Assembly: GCF_030463535.1 (NCBI RefSeq)
Contig: NC_132898.1
Coordinates: forward strand, 22,178,662-22,242,661
From: Salminus brasiliensis
Taxonomy: Eukaryota > Chordata > Actinopteri > Characiformes > Bryconidae
DNA: 64,000 nucleotides
Direction of reading: 5' to 3'
The position numbers and the translations under genes are program-made. The notes below the pieces were generated by a model, which was not told the origin of the DNA, ran no database searches, and worked only from the letters and a program-made list of their open reading frames with translations. Below, one piece after another: positions 11,990 to 24,861 of the stretch; the stretch's first letter is position 1, and the number at the start of each line of letters is the position of its first letter.

Positions 11990-12450
11990 TCACTGCAGAA
12001 CACATCACTATGGCAACAGGTCTGCATATCATGTCACCATGGCAACAATTCAATGTACCGCCATGTGATTCAATCGACATGTCTACATTTAAACAGGTCA
12101 GTATATCACTATAGCAGCATTTTAGCTTGGAAACAGATCAGTGTATCACCATGGGAACGGTTCAGTATATCAGCAGTTGGTTACAGATCGTTGTATCACC
12201 ATGGGAACAAATCTCCTGAACACCTGAACACTGTAACACCTAAACAAATAACACCTGAACAGCATTTCACCATGGGAACAGATCAGCAAATCCCCTGGGA
12301 ATGTGTCAGCATCTCCCCATGGGAACAAATCTTCTGAGCACCTAACACCTGAGCACCTAACCACCTAACACCTGAACACCAAAACAATAAGCCACCTAAA
12401 CAGTTGTACATTTAACTTCTGAACACCTAAACACCTGACACCTGAACATC
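11990..12450. repeat. Degenerate tandem repeats
   Basis: Units of the form CACCATGGGAACAGATCAGT followed by a second zone of CACCTAACACCTGAACACC-type units. They lie upstream of the initiator exon of the IRAG-family gene. Confidence 0.6.
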
Positions 12451-13454
12451 TATACTTCTAAATACCTTAACAACATGTGTGTGATAGGTTGTCCTGCTGC
12501 ACACACCAGTTCTCTGTTCTCTGACCTTCATAACTGCACAAGTTTAACACACCTGACGTGTACACATACACACACACAGTGGTCTGTGAAAACAACTGTA
12601 GCAGGTACAGCAGTGTGTGTTGAGTAACGAAAGTAAAAAGCGTTAGCAGAGATCACGGTCACAGTGACCTTCAATAGAATCACTAACAGCACACACACAC
12701 ACATACTAATAATAATGATAATATCAGCTTACCTTTACACCTCCACACCTGCTGTGAGTTTGGTGGAGTTGCCGACACACTCAAACACAATCAGAATGTG
12801 ACACGCTGCCCTTTGTTACACACACACACATACAGCTGTGTTTTCCCACCAGCTGTGTTCTCTCTGTATGACTCCCTTACACACGCACACACACATTTAA
12901 AGTGTAATATTCTAACATTACAGAAATGTCTGGGGTTTATTTGTTCTGACCTGCCAATGTAGCAAACAGGTAATGGAAGCTTATACCCCACCAATTAGCC
13001 CTAAGGAGGGAGTGAATGGAGTTAAAACATCCAGATTCGTTTTATAGCAGTGTACTATTTATGTAATTCATACTGTACTGATCTCCTTCCCTGTGTTGTG
13101 GAACAGAGGAAACTGTGTCTATCCATTACCATCACATGGAAACAGCTGAGAGTACTCAAATAGCCACGATATGTACTCAGAACCAGTTGGTTACTGAGTG
13201 TGGTTACAATGGACACTATTATCCCACAATGCAATGCGAAATGAAAAGAGAGGAGCTACTCATTTCTTGAACAATTATGTAAAAAATGGGGATGGCAGTG
13301 CAGCTGGAGAGCGAGTGCAGCGACAGCGTTGGCAGGAGAAACAGCAGTGACGTATGTTGGCATAGCAACGCTTCATCACTTCAAGTACAAAAGAGATTAG
13401 TATGCTAATATTTTGTGGACCAACCTGCAAAACCTGCATTACTAAGATTAGTAT

Positions 13455-13565
13455 GTGGTGTACAGGGTTGTGGGTTCGGTACCCGGGCTCGGCATGCTTC
13501 CACTGTTGGGACCTTGAGCAAGGCCCTTCACGCCTCCTCTCCTCCCCGGGGCACATGTCCTCACT

Positions 13566-13608
<43 letters not shown>

Positions 13609-13620
13609 ATCACTAGTGTG
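13455..13620 (+). mobile_element. tRNA-derived SINE fragment with (TG)n tail
   Basis: Contains a polymerase III B-box-like GGGTTCGGTACCCGGGC followed by CCACTGTTGGGACCTTGAGCAAGGCCCTTCA, a motif common in fish SINE-type repeats, and ends in a (TG)n run at 13570-13604. The A-box end is not recognisable. Confidence 0.5.
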
Positions 13621-13769
13621 TGTGTTATCTTCACGCATGAGTTAAAGGCAGAGGCCAGATTCCACTGTCCAACACAAATGGTGGTTGTCTTGTCTTATGT
13701 AGCACGAAAATGGGATGCAGCCATGGACACGTTATTGTTTTAAGCCATGCTAATGCACTTGAATCAATG

Positions 13770-14085
13770 TTCTAGATAACAGAGAGTCATACTGTGCCGG
13801 GAAGCACATATTTAAGTCTATTAGACATTACTGAACAGAGGAGAGTGTGTGATGATTTAGACATGCAGTTAGCTCCATGCCAACAGGTGGGGTATAAGTT
13901 TCCATTATTTGGTAGTTACATTAGCCTCTTAGCCACAGTGCTAATTGGTGGTGCATAAGCTTCTTTTACTTGTTAGCTACATTAGCCTTATAGTGGTAAA
14001 GTAAAGAAGCATATAGCTACTTTAAACAGTGATCAGCTGAGTGGCACTGGAGCTACGAGGCTAATGTAGCTAAAAAGTAAAGGAG
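13770..14085 (-). repeat. Dispersed repeat E, inverted copy
   Basis: Carries TGTTCTAGATAACAGAGAGTCA, AACAGAGGAGAGTGTGTGATG (inverted tail) then units GCTAATTGGTGG(T)GCATAAG. The same modules occur at 28770-28890, 40350-40530 and 57190-57700. Confidence 0.65.
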
Positions 14086-14651
14086 GCTTCAAGTCATAAG
14101 AGGAGAGGTCGTTATGCACAACTACACACACACACACACACACACACACTCATACAATCAGTCATAAACACTTACCACAACCATTAGTTCAGACTATGCC
14201 AACAATGTTTTGTAGCTCTGGTTCAGGTAAGAGTAAACACACAATGTGGAACAGTCAGGTTCATACAAATGTGTGTGTGTGTGTGTGTGTGTGTGTTTAG
14301 ATTCAGGGAGGAAAAGTCTGCACTAATCTGGTTAGTAATCCCATTAGCACACAGCCTGCAGCTACTGAACAGCCTGAAAACAGCAACACATTGTTACTTA
14401 TTCTAATATAATATCCAATAATATTAAATATTGCTAAACTACTGCAGCAATAACTGCTGCTGAACACCAGTACATCAATTAATTGTACAACTGTCAATAG
14501 TAATTACACATATGTGTAATTATTGTTTAACAATTATCATTATTTTTTATTATTAGGTTATGGTTTATGTTTAGTGTTTATGAATAATGTCTAGTTGGTA
14601 GTAGTGTTAATAACAGTGTTGGTTCTGTAGGTGAGCTCAAGATCAAACTAC

Positions 14652-14689
<38 letters not shown>

Positions 14690-15296
14690 TCTGTGGGGTG
14701 TGAGAAAAGAATCAGCACCACAGAAGCACAATAACAGAACACACACATACTCAGAGCATACATACAGTACATTGCTGAGGAAACCTAGATAGGAAGGAAG
14801 CCAACTCCTGAAAAAGATCATGTCCATTGTTCTGTGTGTAGAAAGGTATCAGGGAGGAAGCTCACAGCATGCTGGAGAGGCCATGACCTTTGAGCTAAAG
14901 GTATGTATAGCAGCAGCAGGACACAATGTTACTGTGTGTGTGTGTGTGTGTTTGACTGCAGTGTGTGACTCAGTATACAACATCAGGCCAAATAAATGTG
15001 TCCGTTTGAGTGGATGATCATTCAGCTCAGTGCCTCCCTCTAGTGACGCATACCACACATTACGTTACCAGACCTCAGTACAGCCTTTACTGCAGGGAGG
15101 CTTTATGGGTAAACCGTCACCAGCAAAACACCAGCAGTATGGAGAACCGCCACCCAGTAATATTCAGGGCTGGACACTAGAGGGCGCTCACTGGCTGAGT
15201 AGAGCCAGAGGGCAGTCCTGAGCAAGTGCTTATTGAATGGGCTGAATGGATCCGAACGGTTTTAATGTTAATGAAATATTTCTAGTCTTTCAGTAT

Positions 15297-15300
<4 letters not shown>

Positions 15301-15352
<52 letters not shown>
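15301..15352. repeat. (TA)n microsatellite
   Basis: Uninterrupted TA run of about 26 dinucleotides. Others in the window: (TA)n at 30521-30564 and (AT)n at 52704-52761. Confidence 0.95.
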
Positions 15353-15360
<8 letters not shown>

Positions 15361-16199
15361 GCTGATACTGATACTACTGATACTGCGGCTGGCATTCTGG
15401 CTACTGCGTGCTGACTGTGCTGACCAACAGGGAAATTAAACACTGCGGAATGACAGAAGATCCAGGGCCACTTAAAAATGTCTTAATTTAAGATGTATAA
15501 ATTTGACCATGTTTTAATAATAAAAAAAAAAACTTCCCATGCAACTTTTGTTTGTTTTTTCTTGTAAGGAATATAAAAATAGTTCACATACAGAAACTTG
15601 AAAACGGATCACCTAAAGTGTTTTCACACTGGAAATGTTGTAGTTTCCATGATGTTTTTTTTTTTTTTGTATTAATTAGAATGACAAGAATATTTATGTT
15701 ATATAAAATAATGTTATTTACCATACTTTACAGTAGTCCAAAAAATGGAAAACTGAGTATTCTTTATTAGTATTAGTTATTTAACTGATCCTGAGCTGTG
15801 AAGTTATGAATATTGGCATGTAGCTTCAAAGAGTCCCCTATAAAGCTCCTATTGCTGTTATGTTATATAGAATATACAGCATATGTGTATATAAGTAATG
15901 ACACAAACATACAAACAAACACACACACATTACCCAATATCATTTATTAAACATTTTCACATAAAAGTATACAATTTGAAATGGGCCCTAAACTACTGAA
16001 CACAGTTCCAAATGTCCAGAGTGTGTAAAAGTTTTGATTATATGGATTTGTAAATATGATTTGGATTGTATGTATATGCATGTGTGTGTGTGTGTGTGTG
16101 TGTGTGTTTATACAGTATCAAAACCACAAAAAATTGTTGTGTTGCATTGCAGATCACATTCTTCGCTTTTCATTGTGTTAACATCCACAACTGTTCCAC

Positions 16200-16548
16200 T
16201 ACATGGACAAACAGCATATTACACTGCACTGTAGTCGTGGAGACGATAACCACGGCAACGGGAACCACCCATTCCAATCAACCTCTGTCTCCGGCTTTGC
16301 GGAAAAGAGTTTTAGAACAAACAGCATATTACACCGCACTGTAGTCATGGAGACCGTAACCATGCCAGCGAGTATCCCATCTCTGGCTTTGGGAGAGCAG
16401 TTTTAGAACAAACAGCATATTGCATCGCACTGTCGTCATGGAGAAGGTAACTATGGCAACGGGAAACAGGTAACTATGGCAACAGGAAACACCCTCATCA
16501 GCCTTAACTTGGCTGTTAGAGAACAGCTTTTGAACAAACAGCAATAAA
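16200..16548. repeat. Tandem repeat of about 110 bp, about three units
   Basis: Each unit has AACAAACAGCATATTACAC, CACTGTAGTCATGGAGAC and GTAACTATGGCAACGGGAA. A 20-bp module inside the last unit is itself duplicated (GGTAACTATGGCAAC twice at 16447-16485). Confidence 0.7.
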
Positions 16549-17063
16549 AACAGTTAGCAGCACCGTCATTAAAGTGTCCGACAAACAGAATTAAGAGACT
16601 AAAGTTTTCAGAAACCGAGGTTTAAACAACAGTGAGAGCAGCAGCGCTGAACATCAGCAGCTTCAGTTTAGATAAAAAAAGTACGTAAAGCTCACCTGGA
16701 GCAGAAATAAACAAACAGGTAGATACCAAACGTGGTTTACAGGATGTCAGCGTCACTTCTGCGGGAGTTTAAGCTATAGTTTGACCAAAAAAAACTAAGA
16801 AACGCAAAGTAATGTAACTAACAAGCATTGGAAGCTTATACCCACCAATTAGCATATACAAAATCCATGTTCTAGATAACAGTGAGTCATATAGTATCAG
16901 AAACCACATGATGACTAAGCTTCTCACATGCTTATCTATGTAGTATTCACTTGCATTATTTATTAGCTATATTATCCTCATAGCTCCAGTGCTACAATTA
17001 ATGTATTCAGGCAGAACTATCGCTTTAAAGTAAAGTGTGGTACTTACAGAAAGGCTGCAGATT

Positions 17064-17784
17064 TACACTATATGAACAAAAGTATTGGGACACCTGCTCA
17101 TTCATCTTTTGAAATAAGGGGAATTTCAAAAAAGTTTATCCTGCTTTTGCTGGAGCAACTGTCACTGTCTGGGTAAGGCTTTCTAATTTGAGAGATTTTG
17201 GAGCATTACTGTGAATTGCATTCAGTGGCAAGAGTGCTAGTGAGGTCTGTATGTTGGATGATCACCATCCCACCTCATCCTCAACTCCTCAACACATTCC
17301 AAAAGTATTGGATGGAGCACCATCCATCATTCCAGAGAACGCAGATACCTACAGATACCCCTCTAGTCCACACTTGGCATTAGATATGGTACCAAAAGGT
17401 CCCCAGCCATCATGCTTATTTGGGGCTTTCATGGGTGGAACATGGGCTAGGTGAGTTTCAGTTGGGCTTCCCAAATGTTTAACCCCTTCTAGTGCCATCA
17501 CTGACCCTGGTAGGCACTCATATGTGGGGCCAACATGGAACCCGAGGACAAAAGTTTCTGGTTCTCAATTGGGCTACTGATATAGGCCCCACACTGACAC
17601 GTTAGCTGGGTTCATGTATCTGCTTCAGAGTGTCCTATTCTATTGGCAATGCTTCTCTACAGGGACTAGACAAGCTTGTGTGTGTATGTGTGTGCATTTG
17701 CACATCTGTGTCAGCAATGCGTGCAACTTAAAGAAGCTGTATGCATTAGAAGGGAAGTCCATAAACATTTGGACATATAGTGTA
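17064..17784 (+). mobile_element. MITE family D ('tacactatatg'), complete copy
   Basis: A 721-bp element bounded by inverted ends TACACTATATG(A)ACAAAAGT... and ...AACATTTGGACATATAGTGTA. The same family occurs in this window as fragments or near-full copies at about 1650-1960, 42100-42295, 44666-45137, 47325-47700, 54861-55140, 60680-61072 and 62830-63115. It has no transposase frame. Confidence 0.8.
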
Positions 17785-19549
17785 TTTCTGAGTTAGCACT
17801 TAGTAACATATTGCACCACCTGATATCACTGGATTGGCAAATACTGCAAAAGCTGCATTTTATGGCATAACATTCAATCTGATTGTGGTCTTCATTGTAA
17901 CACTGATCACGGAACTCTCTGCCATGATATTTAACCACAGATATACATGCTATAGGCCTAGAGAGCTGCCGGGGGGCGGGAGTGCTCTGCTGAAGCCCCA
18001 GCTCCTGATGTAAAACCCTGTTCCTGTTGGACTCAGTGCTGAAGTCTGAAAGTTGCTGCATACACTGCTATACTAGCAACACTGTTAGCTAAGGATAGCC
18101 TGTGTTAGCCTGTGCTTAAGCTAACCTGCAAGCTTGGTTTAGCCTGAGTTAAATCTATGTGCAAGAACTGGGTAAGTCTATAATGTTAGAGCCGGGATAG
18201 GTATTAGCTGGAGAATTAGCACTGCATTAGCAAGTTCCATAAAGTTAGAAAGTAAGGCTAAATTACACTTTTTTTTTTGCTTAAAATATTTATATTTGTA
18301 TACATTTCTGAAGTAAGAACAAAGTTTGATGAGACACATGACTATGTCTTTTAAAGATTCCTTCCAGAGCTGTTGATTGACAGCTGTGAGATATGTCGAT
18401 TTGATCAGTAACACATTGTAAATCATACAATCATGTACTTAGCACATAAGCCTTTTTCTTTCAGATACATAACAGAACATTTTTTTCTGTAAAGATGTAA
18501 TTTTCCTTAATGTTTTTTTTCAATAAAAATTTAACAAAAAATTAAAAACATTTAAATTAAAATACAAATGAAAAAAAGTCAAATTCCATAGCATACTGTG
18601 ATCCTGTGGTCTATTCCAACACTGTGCCTGACCCTGTCGAGGGTCTTTGCATTTAATTTTGCAGTTGACATAAAATAAATGGCTTAAAAAAACTAGCTTA
18701 CTTAGCTAATGATTCTTCCTGTGAAGCTAGACAGTATAACACAAGCTAATGTTGGTTACTCTTAAATTTTACAACAAAGTGAAAAGTCTCTCTTTAACTC
18801 TACATTTGCTGTTGTTCAGTGTTTTTGTTATGTTTACATGTTTCTAAATTCTTTGCAAATAGACAACCATCCATTTTAGCGTAGCTCTCTATGGCTATAA
18901 TATGTATATCCACAGTTATAACCAGTCTCAGATCTTTCTGCACTCTAAAACAAGCCTGATTAAACAGTCCACAAACGAGGGTTACGCAGGGTTACAAAAT
19001 AAACTCTGACTGACTAAGCCAATCACAACTGATAGACCAAACTAGATCAATAACAGAGCACTTTAGAGGAAGAGCATGTGGCTCTAATGACACTTATAAA
19101 GAGTAACAGTAATCAGCAATCGTCAACAACCAGTTCAGTAATCAGATAATCCATCTGATGAGGACCCTGTGATCATTTTCTCTTCACAGCTTTATCATTT
19201 AAAGAAAAATACCAACAACACAAACAGAACGATTTGAGGTTATTAAGTTGTAACAATCTGTCCATTAAACGAATTTTGGCAAAGAGAGAAAAGCCTTTCA
19301 GCAGTGCTACGGACACTGCTGCACCTGAGCATTAGCGTAAGATAGCATAGCATTTAGCATAGTCTTTTCACTGACAGCAGTTACAGGCGGGGAATGATTA
19401 TCATGTAGCATTATTAACCTGGGATGGCTGGAACAGTTTGGGCAGAATGTTCAGCAGCTTCAGCTGTTTTAGCGCTGCTAGCTAACTAAGTCAGTGTGGC
19501 GGCCTAGACTACTAGTTACTGCAGCATGGCTGAATTCACTGTAGGAGAC

Positions 19550-19695
19550 TTACTGCCATATATACTCACGTTGCAACCACACATACCCACACCACTGCCA
19601 CATTTACCCACATTACTGTCATATATACCCACGTTACCATCATACTGTATATACCCATATTTCTGCTGTATACCCTGAAATTACCGACCTATACA
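19550..19695. repeat. Degenerate 'ATATACCCACATTAC' minisatellite
   Basis: About six ~24-bp units such as CATATATACCCACGTTACCA. The same family occurs at 30350-30510. Confidence 0.6.
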
Positions 19696-20833
19696 CCCAC
19701 ATCAGCAATAATGCAGTGTAATGAGTGTTAGCTAAGCAGCAGCGCTAAAGCATAACAGTGGTGAACATTCTGCCTTTATTATTGATTTCTAATTCCACCG
19801 ATATTTTCACTTAGTCCAGAGCTTGTTGCTTTTGCTGCCCACCAAATTGCATCCACAGTTCACCTAGAGAATACCATGCTAAGCTGCAATATTCAGATCT
19901 GAGTGTTAGCATAGCTGTTTGAGGCTACACTGGTCCATTGCCTGCAGCATGAGGGGGAAGAGTAGAGATATGCGAAGGTGAGATAATCAAAGCTAAGATA
20001 GGGTACGATAACATAAGCTAAGTTGTGCTAAGCTAGTACAGCAAGTGCTTGCAGACTCTAAAAGATGCATAGATCCATAAAGGCTCTCCAGGAAGGTTCC
20101 GGAGCATAGTGACCGTCCACTCAAAGTTAGAGTACAAACAGTTTACAAAAATAGTGACTTTTATCCGGAGGAGAAAATAGAAATCTTTTTGGGAGGGTCT
20201 GTTACTGTCTGTCCAGCTTTCAGTAACACCAATGACTGTAGAAAACATGGATGCTGTGGGTCCACTCCCTTCCATTCTATAGAAATGAAGCCAAAACTGT
20301 CCACCATGTTGACAAATTTGAGAGACCAGAGGCAGGGTTTGACTCTTCTACTTATTTGGTAGACCCCCCCCCCATAATCCCCAGCCAAGCGTGTCTCAGA
20401 CCACCTTCATTGAGCTTACAGCGCAGAAGCAGAGTGGATTCTTTCCCTGGATTCCTAGTTTGTCCGGTGTGATATTTCAACAGTAACAGTGCAGTTAATG
20501 TAAGTTCAACTAGAACTCATGTACTCCATGTAATGAACAGAAAAGGCGCAACGCAGGTCCTGTGGATGGTTTAAAGGAGAAAATGGGCTATTTTGTCATT
20601 GAAACATATGGGGGTGGGTGGAGGTAAAAGACCTGTGGTTGATTCACTTTTGAGAGACGTTGTGCCGTGCATGTTTTCCACAGTCATCACGTAACACACA
20701 CACACTAAGGCTGGACGTTTGTGAGCGTGGTTCTCTGTCTCTTCAGTAACAGTCAGTGTGTGTGTGTTCATCTCAGCAGCAAATGCTGGGGTGGATTTTT
20801 ACTTTCTGGACCTGGATTTGCTATCATTGGTAT

Positions 20834-23657
20834 TCAGTACATGTCTCTGTATATCTCCTGGAGAAGCGGGTGCAGGGAGGTCTCAGACTCCGTCTTCTTG
20901 ATGGTCTGGACCAGCTGAGCGTTCTCCGTCACCAATTGCCGCAGGTCGGCCATCTTCTGCAGCAGTTTGGGGAAGATGTAGGTGCTGTCGGGGTGGGTGG
21001 TCTGGAGGTGGTGGTTCAGGGCCTGCAAGATGTTGTCCTGGATCTCCTCCACCTGCTTCACATTCATCAGGCCAGGCCGGTCTACACACGTGCACATACA
21101 CACAGGAACACATATATTCTTATGTGTTATACTAATCTCCTTCCCATTAGCACTGGAGCAACAAGGCTAATGAAGCTAACAAGTAACAGAAGCTTATACC
21201 CTACCAATTAGCACTGGAGCTTAGAGGATAATATAGCTAACAAGTAATAGAAGTTTATGTACATTCATTAGCATGATGCTGAATATTTCACTTTTCTTAA
21301 CATTAATAATGGTGTAATAATGTGATTGACTATGTGTTTGTGTGCACACATACCGCCACAGAGGATGATGGCAGCAACAAATAGTGCAAGGTCACTGTCG
21401 TCCAGCTCCAGAGCATTAAACTTCACCGCAAACTCAAACTTGGGCTCCATGATGTCACTGAAGGGTTTCCTCAAACTGCGCAGGAACTCTCGTGTCACAA
21501 AGCCACGGCCATTCGCCACCAGCAGCCCGTCCTTATTCATCAGAGACGGCAGCATTGCGAAGATCGCCTCGTGCACCCCGTACTTCAACAGTGTCACCTA
21601 CAGGAAAAGAGCACACGTCACAGGTAAGGAAAGGGAAACTAGGGGAATTCACTTTAGGCTGCACTATTGCTATAACCCTTTTCTCTAATCCCCTCTAAAA
21701 CACCTGCAAGTCATTGAGGTAGAGGTCTGCAGGTGTGTGAGTTGTCTGTGTACCTGGTGGTTGAGGTGTGTGTATCTCCTAATTAAGATAGAAGTCTGCA
21801 TGTGTGTGTGCCTGGTAGCTTAGATGTGTGTACCAGGTTATTAAGGTAGCTGTCTGCAGGTGTGTGTTTGTGGTGTTCGAGGTGTGTGTACCTGGTGCAG
21901 TGTTCCCGCTACATATATTTCGCAAGTACGTCCTGCTAATGTGGGGCAACTGTGGGCATGCCACTGCTCTGAGGTAGAGTTATGTGAGGGTGTGATGTGT
22001 GTGTACCTGGTCGTTGAGGTAGAGGTCGACGAATCCTGGGATGCACTTAGAGAACTCTGTGAGTTCCCGCACCGTCTCCACGGTGGTGCACTGACAGCGA
22101 TAGAACACGTGCACTCCGATCTCCTTATTGGGTGGAGCTCCATTCAATAGCTGGTTCCACACCAGGCCGTTTTCAGCCTGCCAGAGCGAGTCCATATCAT
22201 GAACCACAAACGGCTACAAAAGAGAGACAGAGAAAGAGAAAGAGAAAGAGAAAGAGAGAGAGAGAGATATTAGGATTTTAATGCAGTTGTGATTTCCATT
22301 CTGATTGTGATTAATGATGGATGGTGAATATGACTAATTCTGACTCTAAATTTAAATATAATTGTGAATGTAAAGTTGATTGATTGTGAATCCGATTGCA
22401 AATAGTAATATGATTGTGATTGTAAATGTTAATTTGAATGTGATTGTGGTTGTGAATGGGGCTGTGAATTTCATTGTGAATGTGGCTGTGAATTTGAATG
22501 TGATTGTGACTGTGAATGAAGTTGTGAATTTGAATGTGATTGTGACTGTGAATGAAGTTGTGAATTTGATTGGGGATATGACTTAATTTGAATGTGAATT
22601 TGATTGTGAGTGTACCGGGCTGGAGCTGGTTCTGCCTGTCAGGATGCTGCGAGCTTTCTTCTTGGTCATGTTGAGGTTTTTCAGGTAGGCATTGTTGACG
22701 CGCTTGGCGAGAGTTTTGAGGTTGGAACTGCCCGAGTTTGGAGAGCCACTTGTTTCACCGGCCAACAGACCAGCCACCAGCTTCCGCTTCTCAGCCTCGG
22801 GCATACGACCATACCGGATTGCTAAGAAACACACAGGCCCATAAAGATCCATAAATAAAAGCTAGTAACTCCAAACCCATGTATTCATATCAATCTATAT
22901 AGATTATACAGTGTGTAGATTTCATTACACTGCAATGACAGTTGATTGACAAGTTGTGCACTCCATAGTGAAAGAGGAACTGAGTATTGATCCTAGAGCA
23001 GTTGCTCACCATCGTGGGACATGCCGAGCATCACACACTTCTGGAAGCGACAGTACTGGCACTTATTACGGCTCTTCTTCTGAATCTTACAGCTGCGCTC
23101 ACATTTCTCATACTCCAGCTTCATCCTCACCGTCCGCCGGAAAAAACCCTGACAATACACACACACTACTGCTCACACATGAGGAAAATGAAGGTGGTGG
23201 TGATGATGATGATGAGGATGGTCACTGTGGTGGTGGTGGTGATGATGGTGGTAATGATAGTGATCATGGTGGCTATGATAACCATGGTGATAATAGTAAT
23301 GGTGAAAGCATAATGAAAAATAGATGCTGATCATGGAGATGATGATGGTTGTGACAATTATGATGACGACTGTTGTGATATTGATAATGACAGTAAAGAC
23401 GATAATGATATGATTGTGATGATACTGGAAGTGATGAAAGTGATAGCTATGACACTAATGATGGTGATGTGATATTAAAGGTGATGGTGATGATGATGGT
23501 TAGTCCTCACCTTGCAGCCTTCACATGCGTGTACTCCATAATGAAATCCAGACGCTTTGTCTCCGCAAATCCGGCATTCCACATTTATCCCCGTAGCCTC
23601 ATCTCGACCCAACATGAGCTGCTCCGACAGGGACGAGGGAGATTTCTGAGACACGTC

Positions 23658-23695
<38 letters not shown>

Positions 23696-23965
23696 TCATT
23701 AATGCATATCTACACTTGAAAAAATTTAAAATATAGAAAGTACTTAGATTTAAATGACCTCAAGCCTAAAGTTCAGCCAGTCCCACAGAAGAAGAGCTGA
23801 GGGACATTTCTAGTGGACAGTCCTCACCTTCAGGCTGAAGTTATAGAGCTAACTGAGAAACCCTGCTGTGTGAACACTCTGGGTGAGTTTCTCTGCTTTA
23901 ATGCTACATTCAAGCAGTAGAGAAACACAGCTGAAACAGTGACATTACATCTTACATCTCAAACA

Positions 23966-23997
<32 letters not shown>

Positions 23998-24811
23998 TTA
24001 TACACACTATTCTAAATTATTAAAAAAACTCTGCTGTAACAGGACAGGCTAAAGGGAAAACAAACAGTTTTACAAAACACCTGAACCACCGCTGTGCCGA
24101 GCCAAGATTCCAGGGGCTGTTTGACATACAAACTCAATATATAAACTGTCCAGTGGTGTAAACCTGACCATAAGCAGTCAGAGCTTCACTGCAGCAAGTA
24201 TCACCATACTTGAATTATCATCCTTGTCCCACCCCATCTCCACATTACCATCACCATTCACTCATTACCAACACATCTCTGCATTACCATCACCACTATT
24301 ATTACTATCCCTGCACCATTATTCCTGTCCCTGCATCACTATCATTGTCCCCACCCCATCCACGCATTATCACCACCCCTGCATTACCATTAGCGCCCGC
24401 ACCCCATCCTCACATTTCCATTACCCCCCCCCCCCCCACACACACACACACACTCTAGCCTCGCATTACCATTGTCATCACTATCCCCACATTACTTATC
24501 ACCACCACCACACCACCTAAATAACCCCTACCACCTACAACGGAATCATACAGTGTTAATTTTGCTCGTTTAAATGTTGGTTTAGATCATTTAAATAATT
24601 AACTGACAGAAATGTTTATTGATAATACATGACAGTGTTTATCCACCTCTGACCTCCTTTGAGTGTAATTTGTAAAATATGCGCAGTCCGGTTGCTCGTG
24701 AACTTTAATACCATTCCCACATCAGGCTCAAACAAAAGAGCAGACTAGTGAGTCACTGTGAGACGCTGAGGAAACCACAGCAAGTAGGAGAGAGTTCAGG
24801 CTGTGCGTGTG

Positions 24812-24861
<50 letters not shown>

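Larger units (their letters stand above)
12800..20833. other. Spacer between the IRAG-family gene and ppard 3' end
   Basis: No coding exon could be supported. It contains the SINE fragment, repeat E copies, a (TA)n run, the 16.2-kb tandem repeat, the complete MITE D and AT-rich unique DNA at 17950-19550. A low-complexity-free stretch at 16560-16780 with CCAG|GTGAGC at 16696 might be an upstream promoter and 5' UTR exon of the IRAG-family gene. The ppard 3' UTR must begin at 20833 going left. Confidence 0.5.

Noticed and set aside
13480-13500. tRNA gene suggested by the B-box-like GGTTCGGTACCC
   Set aside because: No A box, no cloverleaf; fits a SINE remnant with a (TG)n tail.
20756-21211. 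Plus-strand open frames over ppard exons (for example the 151-codon frame)
   Set aside because: Antisense shadows of the ppard ligand-binding-domain exons.
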